Numbered from the stretch's first letter, positions 1 to 7,791 are shown. The stretch: 24,895 nucleotides of DNA from JAGOTP01 sp964415465 (GCA_964415465.1 CAYQAL010000013.1:1-24895), one strand, 5' to 3'. Numbers and translations are program-made. Notes: generated from the sequence alone by a model not told the origin.

Positions 1-1
1 A

Positions 2-655
2 CGACACGCCACGAGCCTTCAGGTGTTACAACAGGTTCGGGCGTGTTTTGTATTAGACGATTCCCCGCTTGCTCTCTGCACCATGGAACGAGGCGATCGA
101 CTTTCAACACAGGTCACCTTCTTTCTCAAAGGCAAAACGGAATACTCGCTCTTTCGCTATCGTGGTGTACGAATGATCAAACTCAAGCGTCATCGGATTC
201 TGAAAGGAAAGCAGTACTCAGTCTTCAAGAATGTTGAGACGCTCCTCATCGACCAAGCGGAATTCGAACAGCATCCGGAGATCCACCACCGCTTTACCCG
301 ACACCACTACAAGCTCATTAACGTAGAAACATTGATTCGTCTCCTTACAACGCGTGGAATCGTCATCGGCGAGATGACAAAAGAGCGCGTGAAGGATTTC
401 GTGATCGATCCGCGTGATGGCCGCATTTACGCCATCGCCATTACCTTCTGTACAAGCCACAGACGTACACAGAAACAACTCGAAGTTGAGTACGCTGGGT
501 TTTTGCCCGGCTATCCAAGAACCCAAAATCGTCAGACCGAGATTCTTAAAGGCGTTGAAACTATCTCAGCACAGATCCATCGATATCTCAGCAAACTCTT
601 ACGCCCCTCAACCGAACGCAAGTTCGAATTCGTGCAACGACTTACCAACAAATAG
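2..655 (+). CDS. Possible CYTH-like protein, 5' end probably outside the window
   Basis: The frame is open from base 2 to the stop at 653-655. A GTG at 23 is the first visible start candidate, but nothing stops the frame upstream, so the gene may begin before the window. The product is basic and soluble, with no signal peptide or membrane segment. The C-terminal half contains DPRDGRIYAIA and then KQLEVEYAGFLPG. The second resembles the acidic LE(V/I)EY strand of CYTH/triphosphate-tunnel proteins, but the N-terminal ExExK signature of that family is not visible. CYTH is therefore only a suggestion, and 'hypothetical protein' is the safe name. A kinase-like gene follows 9 bases downstream on the same strand, so the two are probably co-transcribed and may both act on phosphorylated small molecules (inference). 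Confidence 0.6.
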   Translation, partial: RHATSLQVLQQVRACFVLDDSPLALCTMERGDRLSTQVTFFLKGKTEYSLFRYRGVRMIKLKRHRILKGKQYSVFKNVETLLIDQAEFEQHPEIHHRFTRHHYKLINVETLIRLLTTRGIVIGEMTKERVKDFVIDPRDGRIYAIAITFCTSHRRTQKQLEVEYAGFLPGYPRTQNRQTEILKGVETISAQIHRYLSKLLRPSTERKFEFVQRLTNK

Positions 656-664
656 CTTCTTCTT

Positions 665-1270
665 ATGACTCCCCTTTTTCTGTCAGGTCCACATGGCGGC
701 GGCAAAACAACCCTCACGAAAGCCCTGCTCACCCAGTCACCGAACTTCGTCGAAAACGATTTCGATATCGATTTCACGACGGACTTTCCGAGCCTCTCAT
801 CGCTCTCCCACTTTGAACGCTGTTTGATGCGACTCTATCACCGCTTCTTCATCACAAACTATGCTCGAAGCCAGTCTCTCAAACATCCCGAGCAATGCAT
901 CATTACCAATCGTTCCGTCTACGATTCTGAAGCCTACATCAACGTATATCGCGACTTAGGCTGGATCTCTGAAGCACAATTTCAAAAGCTCAATCTCGTT
1001 CTCAAGAACTTCCAACCACGGCCAGCAACCGTGGTCTTGAATCCGCCGGTTGAAGTAATTAAACAACGACTCCAAGGACGACGCTCAGCCGCAACTCGCG
1101 TGAATCGCGATACGATCTTTGCGAATGAGGATTCGGATGAGTTTATTGAGAGGCTGCATTGGTATTTCGCTTGCTATAAAAACCAAGAAAATATTCTTTA
1201 TTTAGAGAACAATAGTCAATATGAACAAACATGGATAACGAGATGGGTAAAAACCTTTAAATTAAGCTAA
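665..1270 (+). CDS. Deoxynucleoside kinase-like P-loop protein
   Basis: A 201-aa soluble protein. Residues 8-15 (GPHGGGKT) form a Walker A loop at the extreme N-terminus. NRSVYDS at 82-88 sits where deoxynucleoside kinases carry their (D/E)RS motif. LQGRRSAATR near 136-145 looks like the arginine-rich LID that closes over ATP. The layout and length fit the dNK/thymidylate-kinase fold, which phosphorylates (deoxy)nucleosides or nucleotides; the substrate cannot be told from sequence. The ATG at 665 has no Shine-Dalgarno sequence (cttcttcttATG) and lies 9 bases after the upstream stop, consistent with a two-gene operon. A polynucleotide- or cofactor-kinase role is an alternative. The accessory patch begins shortly after its stop. 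Confidence 0.75.
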   Translation: MTPLFLSGPHGGGKTTLTKALLTQSPNFVENDFDIDFTTDFPSLSSLSHFERCLMRLYHRFFITNYARSQSLKHPEQCIITNRSVYDSEAYINVYRDLGWISEAQFQKLNLVLKNFQPRPATVVLNPPVEVIKQRLQGRRSAATRVNRDTIFANEDSDEFIERLHWYFACYKNQENILYLENNSQYEQTWITRWVKTFKLS

Positions 1271-1298
1271 ATTATTCAACAAAAGACACTGCCGTACA

Positions 1299-1327
1299 TT
1301 GACAAAAGTGGGTAATTATGCTAAAAA
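1299..1327 (+). promoter_or_regulatory. Predicted sigma70-type promoter ahead of the G+C-rich ORF
   Basis: TTGACA at 1299-1304 is followed by a 17-base spacer and TAAAAA at 1322-1327, with TG one base before the -10 (extended -10). Transcription would start near 1334 and leave a leader of about 90 bases before the ATG at 1427. It lies in AT-rich resident-type DNA, immediately before composition changes. Confidence 0.6.
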
Positions 1328-1426
1328 TAGGAGTTCCGCTGGAGAGGTGGCTTGATTTACGTCAATCTGCCCCTCCCGCGGATTTCACATCTCACTCAAT
1401 CCCCGCGGCGCAGGAGAGGTACCCCC

Positions 1427-2119
1427 ATGTGTAGAGACGGTAGCTGCGGCAACTTCGACCCCGACACCCTCCGCTTCGTCACCCCTGGCCAGCGCCAGCA
1501 GCCCCGGATTCCCGGGACCAAGCTGCCGCTCGCCGGCATCTTCGTCGGTGCCGACGGTACTCCGCTCGTCGACACGACCGCGCGCAGCCAGGCCACCAAC
1601 CTCCGCGACGCGGTCCGCGGGTACCACTTCTCGCGGGCGACCGCGCGCAGCCAGGCCCCCACGTTCAAGGTGAAGGGCCAGGTCGGACGCGGCACGGTGC
1701 GGCGGCTGAAGGCGGAGATCAACACGTCCCTCCTCCCCGAGATCATCGACCTCTCGGAGGCCGAGCGCGACTTCGAGCGACCCATGCTCGACGACACCGC
1801 CATGACCCGCGGCAGGGCGCTCGCCGTCTGGCGGCGGGGCAAGCCCATCCGCTACGGCAAGCACCCCATGGCGGGGATCATCGCGTCGCAGTTCGGCGGC
1901 ATCCAGGTGCTCGAGCGGATGCGCATCGAGGGGCAGATCACGCGCACGGACGAGCTCCGCCTGCGCGACACCCTGTTCACCGACCAGCGCTTCGCACGGA
2001 TGCCGGTCTCGGACCCCGACGGGTTCACCGAGATGAGCGACATGCTGCTCGTGATCACGAGCGTGCTCCAGCCCCCGGAGGACATGCACCTCGGCTCGAT
2101 GCTCTTCGGCATGACCTGA
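1427..2119 (+). CDS. Unrecognised G+C-rich 230-aa protein (accessory gene)
   Basis: Not a family I recognise. The reading frame is convincing: almost every third codon position is G or C, and 40 of the 60 bases at 1741-1800 are G or C, unlike the genes around it. I chose the ATG at 1427 over an in-frame upstream start at 1352 because AGGAGAGGT (1412-1420) sits 6 bases before it and the composition shift begins there. The product starts MCRDGSCGNF, with two cysteines that could bind metal or form a disulfide. It contains TARSQA twice, 21 residues apart, encoded by a 20-base direct repeat. It is rich in Arg and Asp and has no signal peptide or membrane helix. Codon use, Shine-Dalgarno sequence and context all suggest gene transfer. 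The opposite-strand frame over the same DNA is a low-complexity shadow. Confidence 0.7.
   Translation: MCRDGSCGNFDPDTLRFVTPGQRQQPRIPGTKLPLAGIFVGADGTPLVDTTARSQATNLRDAVRGYHFSRATARSQAPTFKVKGQVGRGTVRRLKAEINTSLLPEIIDLSEAERDFERPMLDDTAMTRGRALAVWRRGKPIRYGKHPMAGIIASQFGGIQVLERMRIEGQITRTDELRLRDTLFTDQRFARMPVSDPDGFTEMSDMLLVITSVLQPPEDMHLGSMLFGMT
1575..1657 (+). repeat. In-frame 20-bp direct repeat inside the G+C-rich ORF
   Basis: CGACCGCGCGCAGCCAGGCC occurs at 1575-1594 and again at 1638-1657. The offset of 63 bases is exactly 21 codons, so both copies encode TARSQA in the same frame. This looks like a small internal duplication that has since diverged outside the core. Confidence 0.8.
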
Positions 2120-2246
2120 TCCGCCCCCACTCCGCACCCTTCTACATCCCCTACAGCCAGAGGCTCTGAGGAGAGCATAGCGTTACACTCGCACAGCTCG
2201 TCCTCCCCTCGATTGATTGCTTGATCTTGTATCGAGCGTCTAAGAG

Positions 2247-2282
2247 CAACACACCCCGCATCAACCGATGTGGGGTGTGTTG
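2247..2282. terminator. Long perfect hairpin, possible terminator without a T-run
   Basis: CAACACACCCCGCATC (2247-2262) pairs with GATGTGGGGTGTGTTG (2267-2282): 16 pairs, one of them a wobble, with a 4-base loop AACC. Neither side is followed by a clear run of T. It lies at the broken end of the MFS remnant and may be a degraded terminator or a boundary structure of the accessory patch. Confidence 0.4.
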
Positions 2283-2655
2283 TATCTGGCTTAGTCTTTG
2301 TGAGGATAGCGATGTGGTCTCGCTGACGTAGGAAGTGGTGAATGGAACACAGAAACAATGTTGCAACGAAGAAGAATAGAACGATTCCTCCAACGGAAAG
2401 ACAGGCGCTTGTAAGTCGCAACAACCGAACATAGCCGTACCGATCCAAACACAATCCTGCTGGCACATCCAAAACCAACTGTACGAAGGACGCCGCACCG
2501 ATCAGCACACCGACCAACCAAATAGGTAAGACCTGCTCACCGAGTACTGGCAACGCCGTGTAATATAATGACCCACCTGACTTAAACAGGATGATGTAGA
2601 GCCAGAGGGGTAGACTCGTGAATAGCCAATGTTTGGAAAGAGTAGAGAGGCGCAT
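2283..2655 (-). pseudogene. MFS transporter, 5' remnant only
   Basis: From the ATG at 2655 the minus strand encodes about 115 residues that look like the first helices of a major facilitator transporter. A hydrophobic segment with LPLWLYIILF comes first, then LPVLGEQVLPIWLVGVLIGAAS, then DVPAGLCLDRYGYVRLL, which matches the DR(Y/F)GRR loop between helices 2 and 3, and then a further helix near GGIVLFFFVATLF. After about residue 115 the similarity stops and the frame runs on through the hairpin at 2247-2282 into the reverse of the G+C-rich gene. A full MFS protein has about 400 residues and 12 helices, so roughly the last three quarters are missing. The frame is also open upstream to 2835, but 2655 is preferred because an extended -10 lies just before it. 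The 3' limit given is approximate. Confidence 0.6.
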
Positions 2656-2666
2656 TACTGCCTGAC

Positions 2667-2675
2667 AGTATATCA
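2667..2675 (-). promoter_or_regulatory. Extended -10 promoter for the MFS remnant
   Basis: On the minus strand TGA-TATACT ends 11 bases before the ATG at 2655, giving a predicted leader of about 5 bases and no Shine-Dalgarno sequence. The remnant has kept an intact start region although the body of the gene is lost. Confidence 0.5.
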
Positions 2676-2748
2676 GACCAAAATTGACAAAGTAATAAAA
2701 AAATACCAATCTGAGCTGCCCCTTCACTCTATTTAGGAGATCATCCAT

Positions 2749-3552
2749 TTGGGACATCAAACCCGGCCCATGCACGCGGCACCTCTTCCGGAGGCGCTTC
2801 ACGGCCGACCGAATCTCTGGAAGTTCACGGTTCATCCGCCGTTCGGTGAATCGTTCACTCCGGAGCTATTGGTCGGTACGGAACCGATCAGACTGCCGCC
2901 TGGAACGCATCTGAGCGTTCAGTCGGCCGTCGCTCGCGTGGAAAGCGTGGTCATCGAACGAGATGATGGCACCGCGCTCTACGACACGCTGAACGGCGTC
3001 TCTCGACCATCCGTCACGGCCGCTATCTACCGGGAGCGACATGGACAGATCGAGGTCGGCGTCGTCTACATGAAGCGCCAGCTCGGGAGCGTTCCGAGCC
3101 TTCGCTCGCTCTGCGACGAGCACGGGTTCATCACCTGCGCCGAACCGCCGGGTGGACTCGTCGATGACGTGGACGGCCACGATTTCCTCGTCGAAGTACC
3201 GTCGAGACGCGTGCTGTATCGGACGGTCCGACGCGAGGTTGCCGAAGAGTTCGGCCAGGTGCCGATTCGCTCCATCCGGATTCGGAAGGCGCAGCTCGTG
3301 TCGCTCGGCATCGCTCGCGGCAACGTCTTCCAGGCGTTCGTCGAGCTCAAGCCTGATGCGAAGCCGAAGCTCGCCCGACCGGAAGACGCAGAGCAGATCG
3401 TCGGACGAGCGTTCCTGCCTCTCAAGACGGTTCTGGCACGGTGCCTCAAAGGTCACCATCGAGGCGTCTGCTGGGGGCGAGAGAGTACGCACACCTGGCA
3501 CCTTCTCGACGCGCATCTCCGGCGCCAAAACAAGCAGCGTGCAACGCGCTGA
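2749..3552 (+). CDS. Nudix-like hydrolase with an expanded Nudix box
   Basis: A 267-aa protein from a TTG start at 2749. I chose TTG because AGGAG at 2735-2739 precedes it by 9 bases; the next ATG (2770) is too far from that site. PGG at 134-136 and REVAEEFG at 162-169 match the two ends of a Nudix box (G-x5-E-x7-REUxEExGU), which binds Mg2+ and the pyrophosphate of a nucleoside-diphosphate-X substrate. About 12 extra residues lie between the two halves and the first box glutamate is not in its usual place, so either the family is divergent or activity is altered. The N-terminal 90 residues form an extra domain I do not recognise. The gene is clearly richer in G+C than resident genes and is followed by an imperfect terminator. 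It was probably acquired; substrate unknown. Confidence 0.65.
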   Translation: MGHQTRPMHAAPLPEALHGRPNLWKFTVHPPFGESFTPELLVGTEPIRLPPGTHLSVQSAVARVESVVIERDDGTALYDTLNGVSRPSVTAAIYRERHGQIEVGVVYMKRQLGSVPSLRSLCDEHGFITCAEPPGGLVDDVDGHDFLVEVPSRRVLYRTVRREVAEEFGQVPIRSIRIRKAQLVSLGIARGNVFQAFVELKPDAKPKLARPEDAEQIVGRAFLPLKTVLARCLKGHHRGVCWGRESTHTWHLLDAHLRRQNKQRATR

Positions 3553-3577
3553 TCACCCCTCGCGCACTCCGCAAGGC

Positions 3578-3623
3578 GACGACACGACACTCGTGCGCGC
3601 CCTAGGAGTGCGTTCGTCGTTTT
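3578..3623 (+). terminator. Imperfect hairpin terminator after the Nudix-like gene
   Basis: CGACGA (3578-3583) and CACTC near 3587-3591 pair with GAGTG (3606-3610) and TCGTCG (3614-3619), leaving a small internal bulge. TTTT follows at 3620-3623. This marks the right end of the G+C-rich DNA. Confidence 0.45.
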
Positions 3624-3636
3624 AAAAATCATTCTC

Positions 3637-4290
3637 CTATCTTCTCTTTTTAAGAAAGCGTGGCGCCATCAGTGGAATTTGTTGCATCTTTTCTTGGAAC
3701 GACAGTGGGTCTACGTAGCGATACGCTTGAATGCCTAGTTCTTTTGCAGCAGCTACATTCGCTTCTGAATCATCCCAAAACAAAATCTCTCGTCTTGGAA
3801 TTTCTCGCTTTGGATCGATGCGCTTGAGCAAGCGATCAAAAAACTGCGGCTCCGGTTTTTTGCAACCCAAGTCAGCCGACGAGAAAAGCCCGTTGAACAC
3901 CCGCTTGAATCCCATGACATCACGCATGTAGGCGAGACGGTACTTCTCTTGATTGGTTGCGAGATAGCACTTAATTCCGCTCGCACGAAGTCGCGAAATC
4001 ACATCTGTAACGACGGTATTCACGATATCTTCCGACCTAAACCAATACTCGACGAATTCATCGACCGATTTCTTCCAACCCCATTCCTTTAGGTACGGCT
4101 CGAGCGCTTCTTTCAGATCCGCTTTTCCAATGAGCACTTCTTGAAACGGTCCTTGAAAGAAGGGCTCCAGCGACTCTGGCGTAATCCCAAAGTCCCTTTC
4201 TAAATCCTCCGCGAACTTCTTGGAACTGGTTACAACGCCATCCGCATCGAAGATCGCTAATCGAACGTAGGCTTTTGAGATATTTGGCAT
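3637..4290 (-). CDS. HAD superfamily hydrolase
   Basis: A 217-aa haloacid-dehalogenase-like phosphatase with all four motifs. Motif I is DADGV at 15-19, where Asp15 is the predicted nucleophile and Asp17 the general acid. Motif II is the Thr in LATNQ (110-114). Motif III is KKP at 144-146. Motif IV is FWDDSEANV at 171-179, with Asp173/Asp174 as Mg2+ ligands. The helical insert between motifs I and II fits a C1 cap, as in phosphoglycolate-phosphatase-like members. These enzymes dephosphorylate small metabolites; the substrate cannot be assigned. The ATG at 4290 lies 7 bases after an extended -10 and has no Shine-Dalgarno sequence. It sits downstream of tRNA-Ala but is separated from it by a terminator, so it is probably its own transcript. 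Confidence 0.88.
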   Translation of the reverse strand: MPNISKAYVRLAIFDADGVVTSSKKFAEDLERDFGITPESLEPFFQGPFQEVLIGKADLKEALEPYLKEWGWKKSVDEFVEYWFRSEDIVNTVVTDVISRLRASGIKCYLATNQEKYRLAYMRDVMGFKRVFNGLFSSADLGCKKPEPQFFDRLLKRIDPKREIPRREILFWDDSEANVAAAKELGIQAYRYVDPLSFQEKMQQIPLMAPRFLKKRR

Positions 4291-4297
4291 AGGGAGA

Positions 4298-4306
4298 ACA
4301 ATAGCA
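4298..4306 (-). promoter_or_regulatory. Extended -10, predicted leaderless start of the HAD gene
   Basis: Minus-strand TGC-TATTGT is followed by TCTCCCT and then the ATG at 4290. With a normal -10 to start-site distance, transcription begins at or next to the start codon. Confidence 0.55.
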
Positions 4307-4326
4307 GAAACTTGGGTTTTTTGAAT

Positions 4327-4359
4327 ACAAAATCTCCGCCTTTAAAGCGGAGATTTTGT
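4327..4359 (-). terminator. Terminator after tRNA-Ala(GGC)
   Basis: ACAAAATCTCCGC (4327-4339) pairs with GCGGAGATTTTGT (4347-4359): 13 pairs with a 7-base loop. It begins one base past the tRNA CCA end and separates the tRNA from the HAD gene. Confidence 0.75.
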
Positions 4360-4360
4360 A

Positions 4361-4436
4361 TGGTGGACCCTAGCGGGATCGAACCGCTGACCTCTTCCAT
4401 GCCATGGAAGCGCTCTACCAGCTGAGCTAAGGGCCC
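4361..4436 (-). tRNA. tRNA-Ala(GGC)
   Basis: A 76-base cloverleaf on the minus strand. Acceptor GGGCCCT pairs with AGGGTCC and gives the G3:U70 pair that identifies alanine tRNAs. The D arm is AGCTCAGCTGGTAGAGC, and the anticodon loop ATGGCAT between CTTCC and GGAAG gives anticodon GGC. The T arm contains GGTTCGATCCC. The discriminator is A and CCA is encoded. Confidence 0.96.
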
Positions 4437-4537
4437 GTCTCAAGTGACCGAACCGGCATCTGTGCAAGCACAAGAAGAACGGCTGGGTCGGGATGACGGT
4501 ACCAGATGGAGAAAAACTGTTCAAGAAATGCGGCGGT

Positions 4538-5299
4538 TTACCGCACAAACACCGCTACGCGATGACGCTGCTGACGTCGGGCACGATCGAGTAACCGAAG
4601 GTCTGCGTGTGCTTCTTTCAGACGCTTAAGCGAAGCTGCTGCCGCTTCTGGATACAGGTGCGCTTCTGGAGCTAGCTCACTCCAAGCTCGCTCAGCCGCT
4701 TGCCATTCAGGTTCGATATGCGCTCGGCGAAGCTCCATCCAATCGGCGAGATCATCTAGCTCTGGCTCTTGTCTTCGCGTAGGAGGAACGACTCCCTCTG
4801 ACGACGCGACAGCGAGCGGCGCGGGAGCTGATTCAACACGCACCGTTACCTGCTCAGTTTTCAAAGGGTCTTCTACCTTAATGTCACGAGCGGCAAGCTC
4901 GGACCGGATCATTTCAATGCGTAAACGATGGGATGGTTCGAGCTCATGCTTTTGCCCAGCCGCACGGCGAAATGCCACCCACTCGTGCCACTCATCCAAG
5001 AGTTCACGGTGATCTTTGCAACTGACTTCCAAACGACGAATCGCATTTTGCAAAATCGTTCGAATCGATTCGATCGCGTGCTGCTCGTTGGCGAATTGTT
5101 CTTCAGATAAGTCTGCGGCGCGTTCAACGAAGCGATCGACCGTGCGCACGTAGGTTCGAAGGACGGTTTCGAGCTCTTCGCGTAACCCCTCTTGTTCATC
5201 TAAAATGACTTTTTGCCATGACCGAATCTCCCCTGCCTGACGATTATTGTCAGCTGCTGGGCGATCAAAAAGACGTTTCCAAGCAATGAGAAGAGACAT
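4538..5299 (-). CDS. Hypothetical coiled-coil protein
   Basis: A 253-aa soluble protein with no signal peptide or membrane segment. I do not recognise a family. It is rich in Glu, Arg, Ala and Leu. Residues of about 25-100 and 190-250 look like long helices with heptad spacing (for example EEQFANEQHAIESIRTILQNAIRRLE). Between them lies a Pro/Glu-rich linker near 155-180. It starts 5 bases after the stop of the O-antigen-ligase/TPR gene and has no Shine-Dalgarno sequence, so it is probably translated from the same mRNA. A structural or adaptor role linked to the envelope glycan protein is an inference from position only. Confidence 0.7.
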   Translation of the reverse strand: MSLLIAWKRLFDRPAADNNRQAGEIRSWQKVILDEQEGLREELETVLRTYVRTVDRFVERAADLSEEQFANEQHAIESIRTILQNAIRRLEVSCKDHRELLDEWHEWVAFRRAAGQKHELEPSHRLRIEMIRSELAARDIKVEDPLKTEQVTVRVESAPAPLAVASSEGVVPPTRRQEPELDDLADWMELRRAHIEPEWQAAERAWSELAPEAHLYPEAAAASLKRLKEAHADLRLLDRARRQQRHRVAVFVR

Positions 5300-5304
5300 A
5301 GGGG

Positions 5305-7776
5305 TTAGCGAGTAACACGACGACGCGTCGCGGGTTTTGACGTAGGCGTTGTTGAGGTGGCGGTAGACGTTGCTGTAGCAGGCGTAGAAGTTGCGATCAC
5401 TGGCGTACTGGCTTGCGCACGACGACGGAGTACTTCTTGCAATTGCTGCTGATACTGGATTGCGCGAGGATCCGTAGCCACCAACCGCTGTAGAACCACC
5501 GTCGCCTCATTCCAACGTTCGGCCTGAATCAATGCGAGCGATTGCTGCCACGTGTACTCGAGCGTTTGCGGTGCACGGAGAGCTAACGCTTCGAACACAG
5601 CGGCAGCTTTGAGCGGCTCTTGATTGCGACGATACAGCAACGCGAGCGGGACCAACAGATCGGCTCGATCGCGATTTTGTTCTGCGAGCTGTTCCAAGGA
5701 CGCAATCGCCTGCCGTGTTTCTCCCTGCTGCGCCAACCAAGAGGCTCTCGCGTAGAGTGCGGGCGCGAAATCAGCCTTGCGGCGAAGCGATTCTTGCAGA
5801 GCGGATTCAGCGGCTGATTTCGCCTGAGTTTCTCGGTGTAGAGCCACTTCTTTTCGCTCCGGATCCTGTTCTTGAGCAATAATCTGCGCTTCACGCGCGA
5901 CACGCAAACGTTGCACTCCAAAGATCGCGAGCGGCGTGCCTGGATCTGTTGGACGAAGTGCGTCAAGTTCTGCGGCAAGCGCGAAGACGCGCTCTTCGGC
6001 TTTTTCATCGAGCTGGGTGCGAAGCTGGGCCGAGCGAAGTGCTAGTGCCACATGTTCGGCAGCCGTTGGATTTCGATCACGGGCAGCAGCAATCGCCTGA
6101 TCGGCACGATCAAGCCAAGCAAGTACGTTACGGAGGTCTCCGCGACCTGCAACAACTTCTGCCTGATCGAGCGAGATCAACGCTTCTCGCGCATACGTAA
6201 AATCATCGGCTGGGTTCAACCGACGGGTCAGAGGAAGGGCATAGGCTTCATTCGAGGTCAGGAGGTCAGCGGCGACGGCGCGCTGAAACACCACCATCGA
6301 TGCCACCATGGCGAGGACCAAACAGGCACCGACCGCAGAATGACTAAACACTCGACGCTCAGACCATTCAAGCTGAGCCTTCGCCGGTAAAAAGACTCGC
6401 GCCGCCAAAAGACCGGCCAAGAAAGACAAGGACAAAACAGAGAGCGTACTCGTTGGACGAAGCGTAGCGAATACAATTCCTGCTACAACAAAGAGCGCAT
6501 GCCAGGCAAGACCGGGATCCTTGCTTTGAATAGCCACCCTCGTTGCCACCCCGAGCAAGATAAGAAAAAACAACGTAGCGAGCACGCTCGGAACTAATCC
6601 ATACTCTGTTAGGACGGTTGTGAGCAAGGAAGCAGAGCGTGGGAAGCGTACATTCCAAATCGGTGTTTGATTGAGCTCAAGCGGTCGTTCACGATCAAAG
6701 ACAGACATCCAACTCGTGGGACCAGCACCGAACAAAGGCGCGTCTTGTAAGCCCGCCTTGGCGACGTGCCAACTCAGCTTCTGACTCGGCAACACTTCTG
6801 ACAGCTGGTTTATCCCAAGCGCCTGTCGGCCCTGAACAATCCACTGCGGTGTCGCAAGTTGCTGGGTAGAGATCAGGAGACCGAAGAGACCGCCAAACAA
6901 ACCAAGAAGCGACAAAAACCCTGCTAACGACGGATACCGCTTCGCGGAAATGAGCAAAACTTTCACAATGATTGATCCACCGAACAAGATCAACCAAAGC
7001 CAACCGAGATCGACCAACAGTCCACCAATGAGCGTCGCGAGAAGAACCAAGGCCAATACTAAGTGACTCAATCGATAGCGTGCGAGTTTACGAAACGTGA
7101 GTGGCGCTTGGATAGAGCCGCGCGTCGCTAACAACCCAAGACCGACCAACCAGACGACCGGCAAGAACAACCACAGATCAAAGATTCGACCAACTGAAAA
7201 GATCGATGGAGCTGCAGCCGCACCAGCCGTAATACGAACGAGCAATGAACCGATGAGCGCAACACACATTCCCGCAAACCATGAACGCGTAAAGAACCGC
7301 CCTGTCAAAACAGAACGCTGGGTAGCCTCATAGACCGCACCGATCAGCCACAGCGCCGTCAGGATCGTCGCAAACGACGAACTGATTTGCGCTCCGTTCC
7401 CTAACCACGCCATCCCACGACTGGCAGCCAGTACCCAGGAAATACTCGCAACTCCTACTAACACGATCATCCACACAGAAAATGCCGACCAGCGGCGAGG
7501 CAATGCGGAGCCTTCTCGGAGCTCTAGTTGACCAAGCGCGGAGTAGACACCACGGAACACGAACCACAACGCCATCGCACCAATACTAAGGAGGGCTTTA
7601 GGTAATTCAACCGGATCAACCCAATGTGGGATTGCGAACCACGGTAACGCGAACAGGAATAGCGCAATCAACCAGTCCATCCAATAGACGAGATGGGCGC
7701 GCCAAACGACACGCCAGGCGTGCGGCAGGGCAGCGGGAAACGATTGCACAAAAAGAGCGATCACAGAGCGCGACAT
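5305..7776 (-). CDS. O-antigen ligase-like membrane protein with C-terminal TPR-like domain
   Basis: An 823-aa protein. Residues 1-500 hold roughly a dozen membrane helices, for example around 34-50, 102-118, 137-147, 167-183, 201-216, 238-275, 286-302, 394-410, 427-440 and 483-497. PLFGAGPTSWMSVFD (347-361), followed by a polar loop and then LTTVLTEYGLVPS (385-397), matches the large periplasmic loop and GxGP/EYG pattern of Wzy_C/O-antigen-ligase proteins, which attach or polymerise lipid-linked glycans. Residues of about 530-790 are Ala-rich helical pairs of TPR type (APALYARASWLAQQGETRQA). The tail is a Thr/Ser/Pro repeat ending in basic residues. I chose ATG 7776 over 7803 because a TGC-TATACT -10 ends 6 bases upstream. 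Neither the ligated sugar nor whether it is ligase or polymerase can be decided here. Confidence 0.82.
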   Translation of the reverse strand: MSRSVIALFVQSFPAALPHAWRVVWRAHLVYWMDWLIALFLFALPWFAIPHWVDPVELPKALLSIGAMALWFVFRGVYSALGQLELREGSALPRRWSAFSVWMIVLVGVASISWVLAASRGMAWLGNGAQISSSFATILTALWLIGAVYEATQRSVLTGRFFTRSWFAGMCVALIGSLLVRITAGAAAAPSIFSVGRIFDLWLFLPVVWLVGLGLLATRGSIQAPLTFRKLARYRLSHLVLALVLLATLIGGLLVDLGWLWLILFGGSIIVKVLLISAKRYPSLAGFLSLLGLFGGLFGLLISTQQLATPQWIVQGRQALGINQLSEVLPSQKLSWHVAKAGLQDAPLFGAGPTSWMSVFDRERPLELNQTPIWNVRFPRSASLLTTVLTEYGLVPSVLATLFFLILLGVATRVAIQSKDPGLAWHALFVVAGIVFATLRPTSTLSVLSLSFLAGLLAARVFLPAKAQLEWSERRVFSHSAVGACLVLAMVASMVVFQRAVAADLLTSNEAYALPLTRRLNPADDFTYAREALISLDQAEVVAGRGDLRNVLAWLDRADQAIAAARDRNPTAAEHVALALRSAQLRTQLDEKAEERVFALAAELDALRPTDPGTPLAIFGVQRLRVAREAQIIAQEQDPERKEVALHRETQAKSAAESALQESLRRKADFAPALYARASWLAQQGETRQAIASLEQLAEQNRDRADLLVPLALLYRRNQEPLKAAAVFEALALRAPQTLEYTWQQSLALIQAERWNEATVVLQRLVATDPRAIQYQQQLQEVLRRRAQASTPVIATSTPATATSTATSTTPTSKPATRRRVTR

Positions 7777-7782
7777 ACGGGA

Positions 7783-7791
7783 AGTATAGCA
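7783..7791 (-). promoter_or_regulatory. Extended -10, predicted leaderless start of the O-antigen-ligase gene
   Basis: Minus-strand TGC-TATACT is followed by TCCCGT and the ATG at 7776. No Shine-Dalgarno sequence fits in the 6-base gap. No convincing -35 is visible, as is common with extended -10 promoters. Confidence 0.6.

Noticed and set aside
1385..2137. 250-aa minus-strand frame over the G+C-rich gene
   Set aside because: Low-complexity Arg/Glu/His/Leu composition typical of the reverse of a G+C-rich gene; the plus frame has the ribosome site and sensible codon use.
1290..3625. Integron-like gene cassettes, IS element or prophage
   Set aside because: No integrase, attC-like palindromes between genes, terminal inverted repeats, target duplication or transposase could be found.
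3152..3625. 157-aa Ser/Arg-rich plus-strand frame
   Set aside because: An out-of-frame shadow of the Nudix-like gene.
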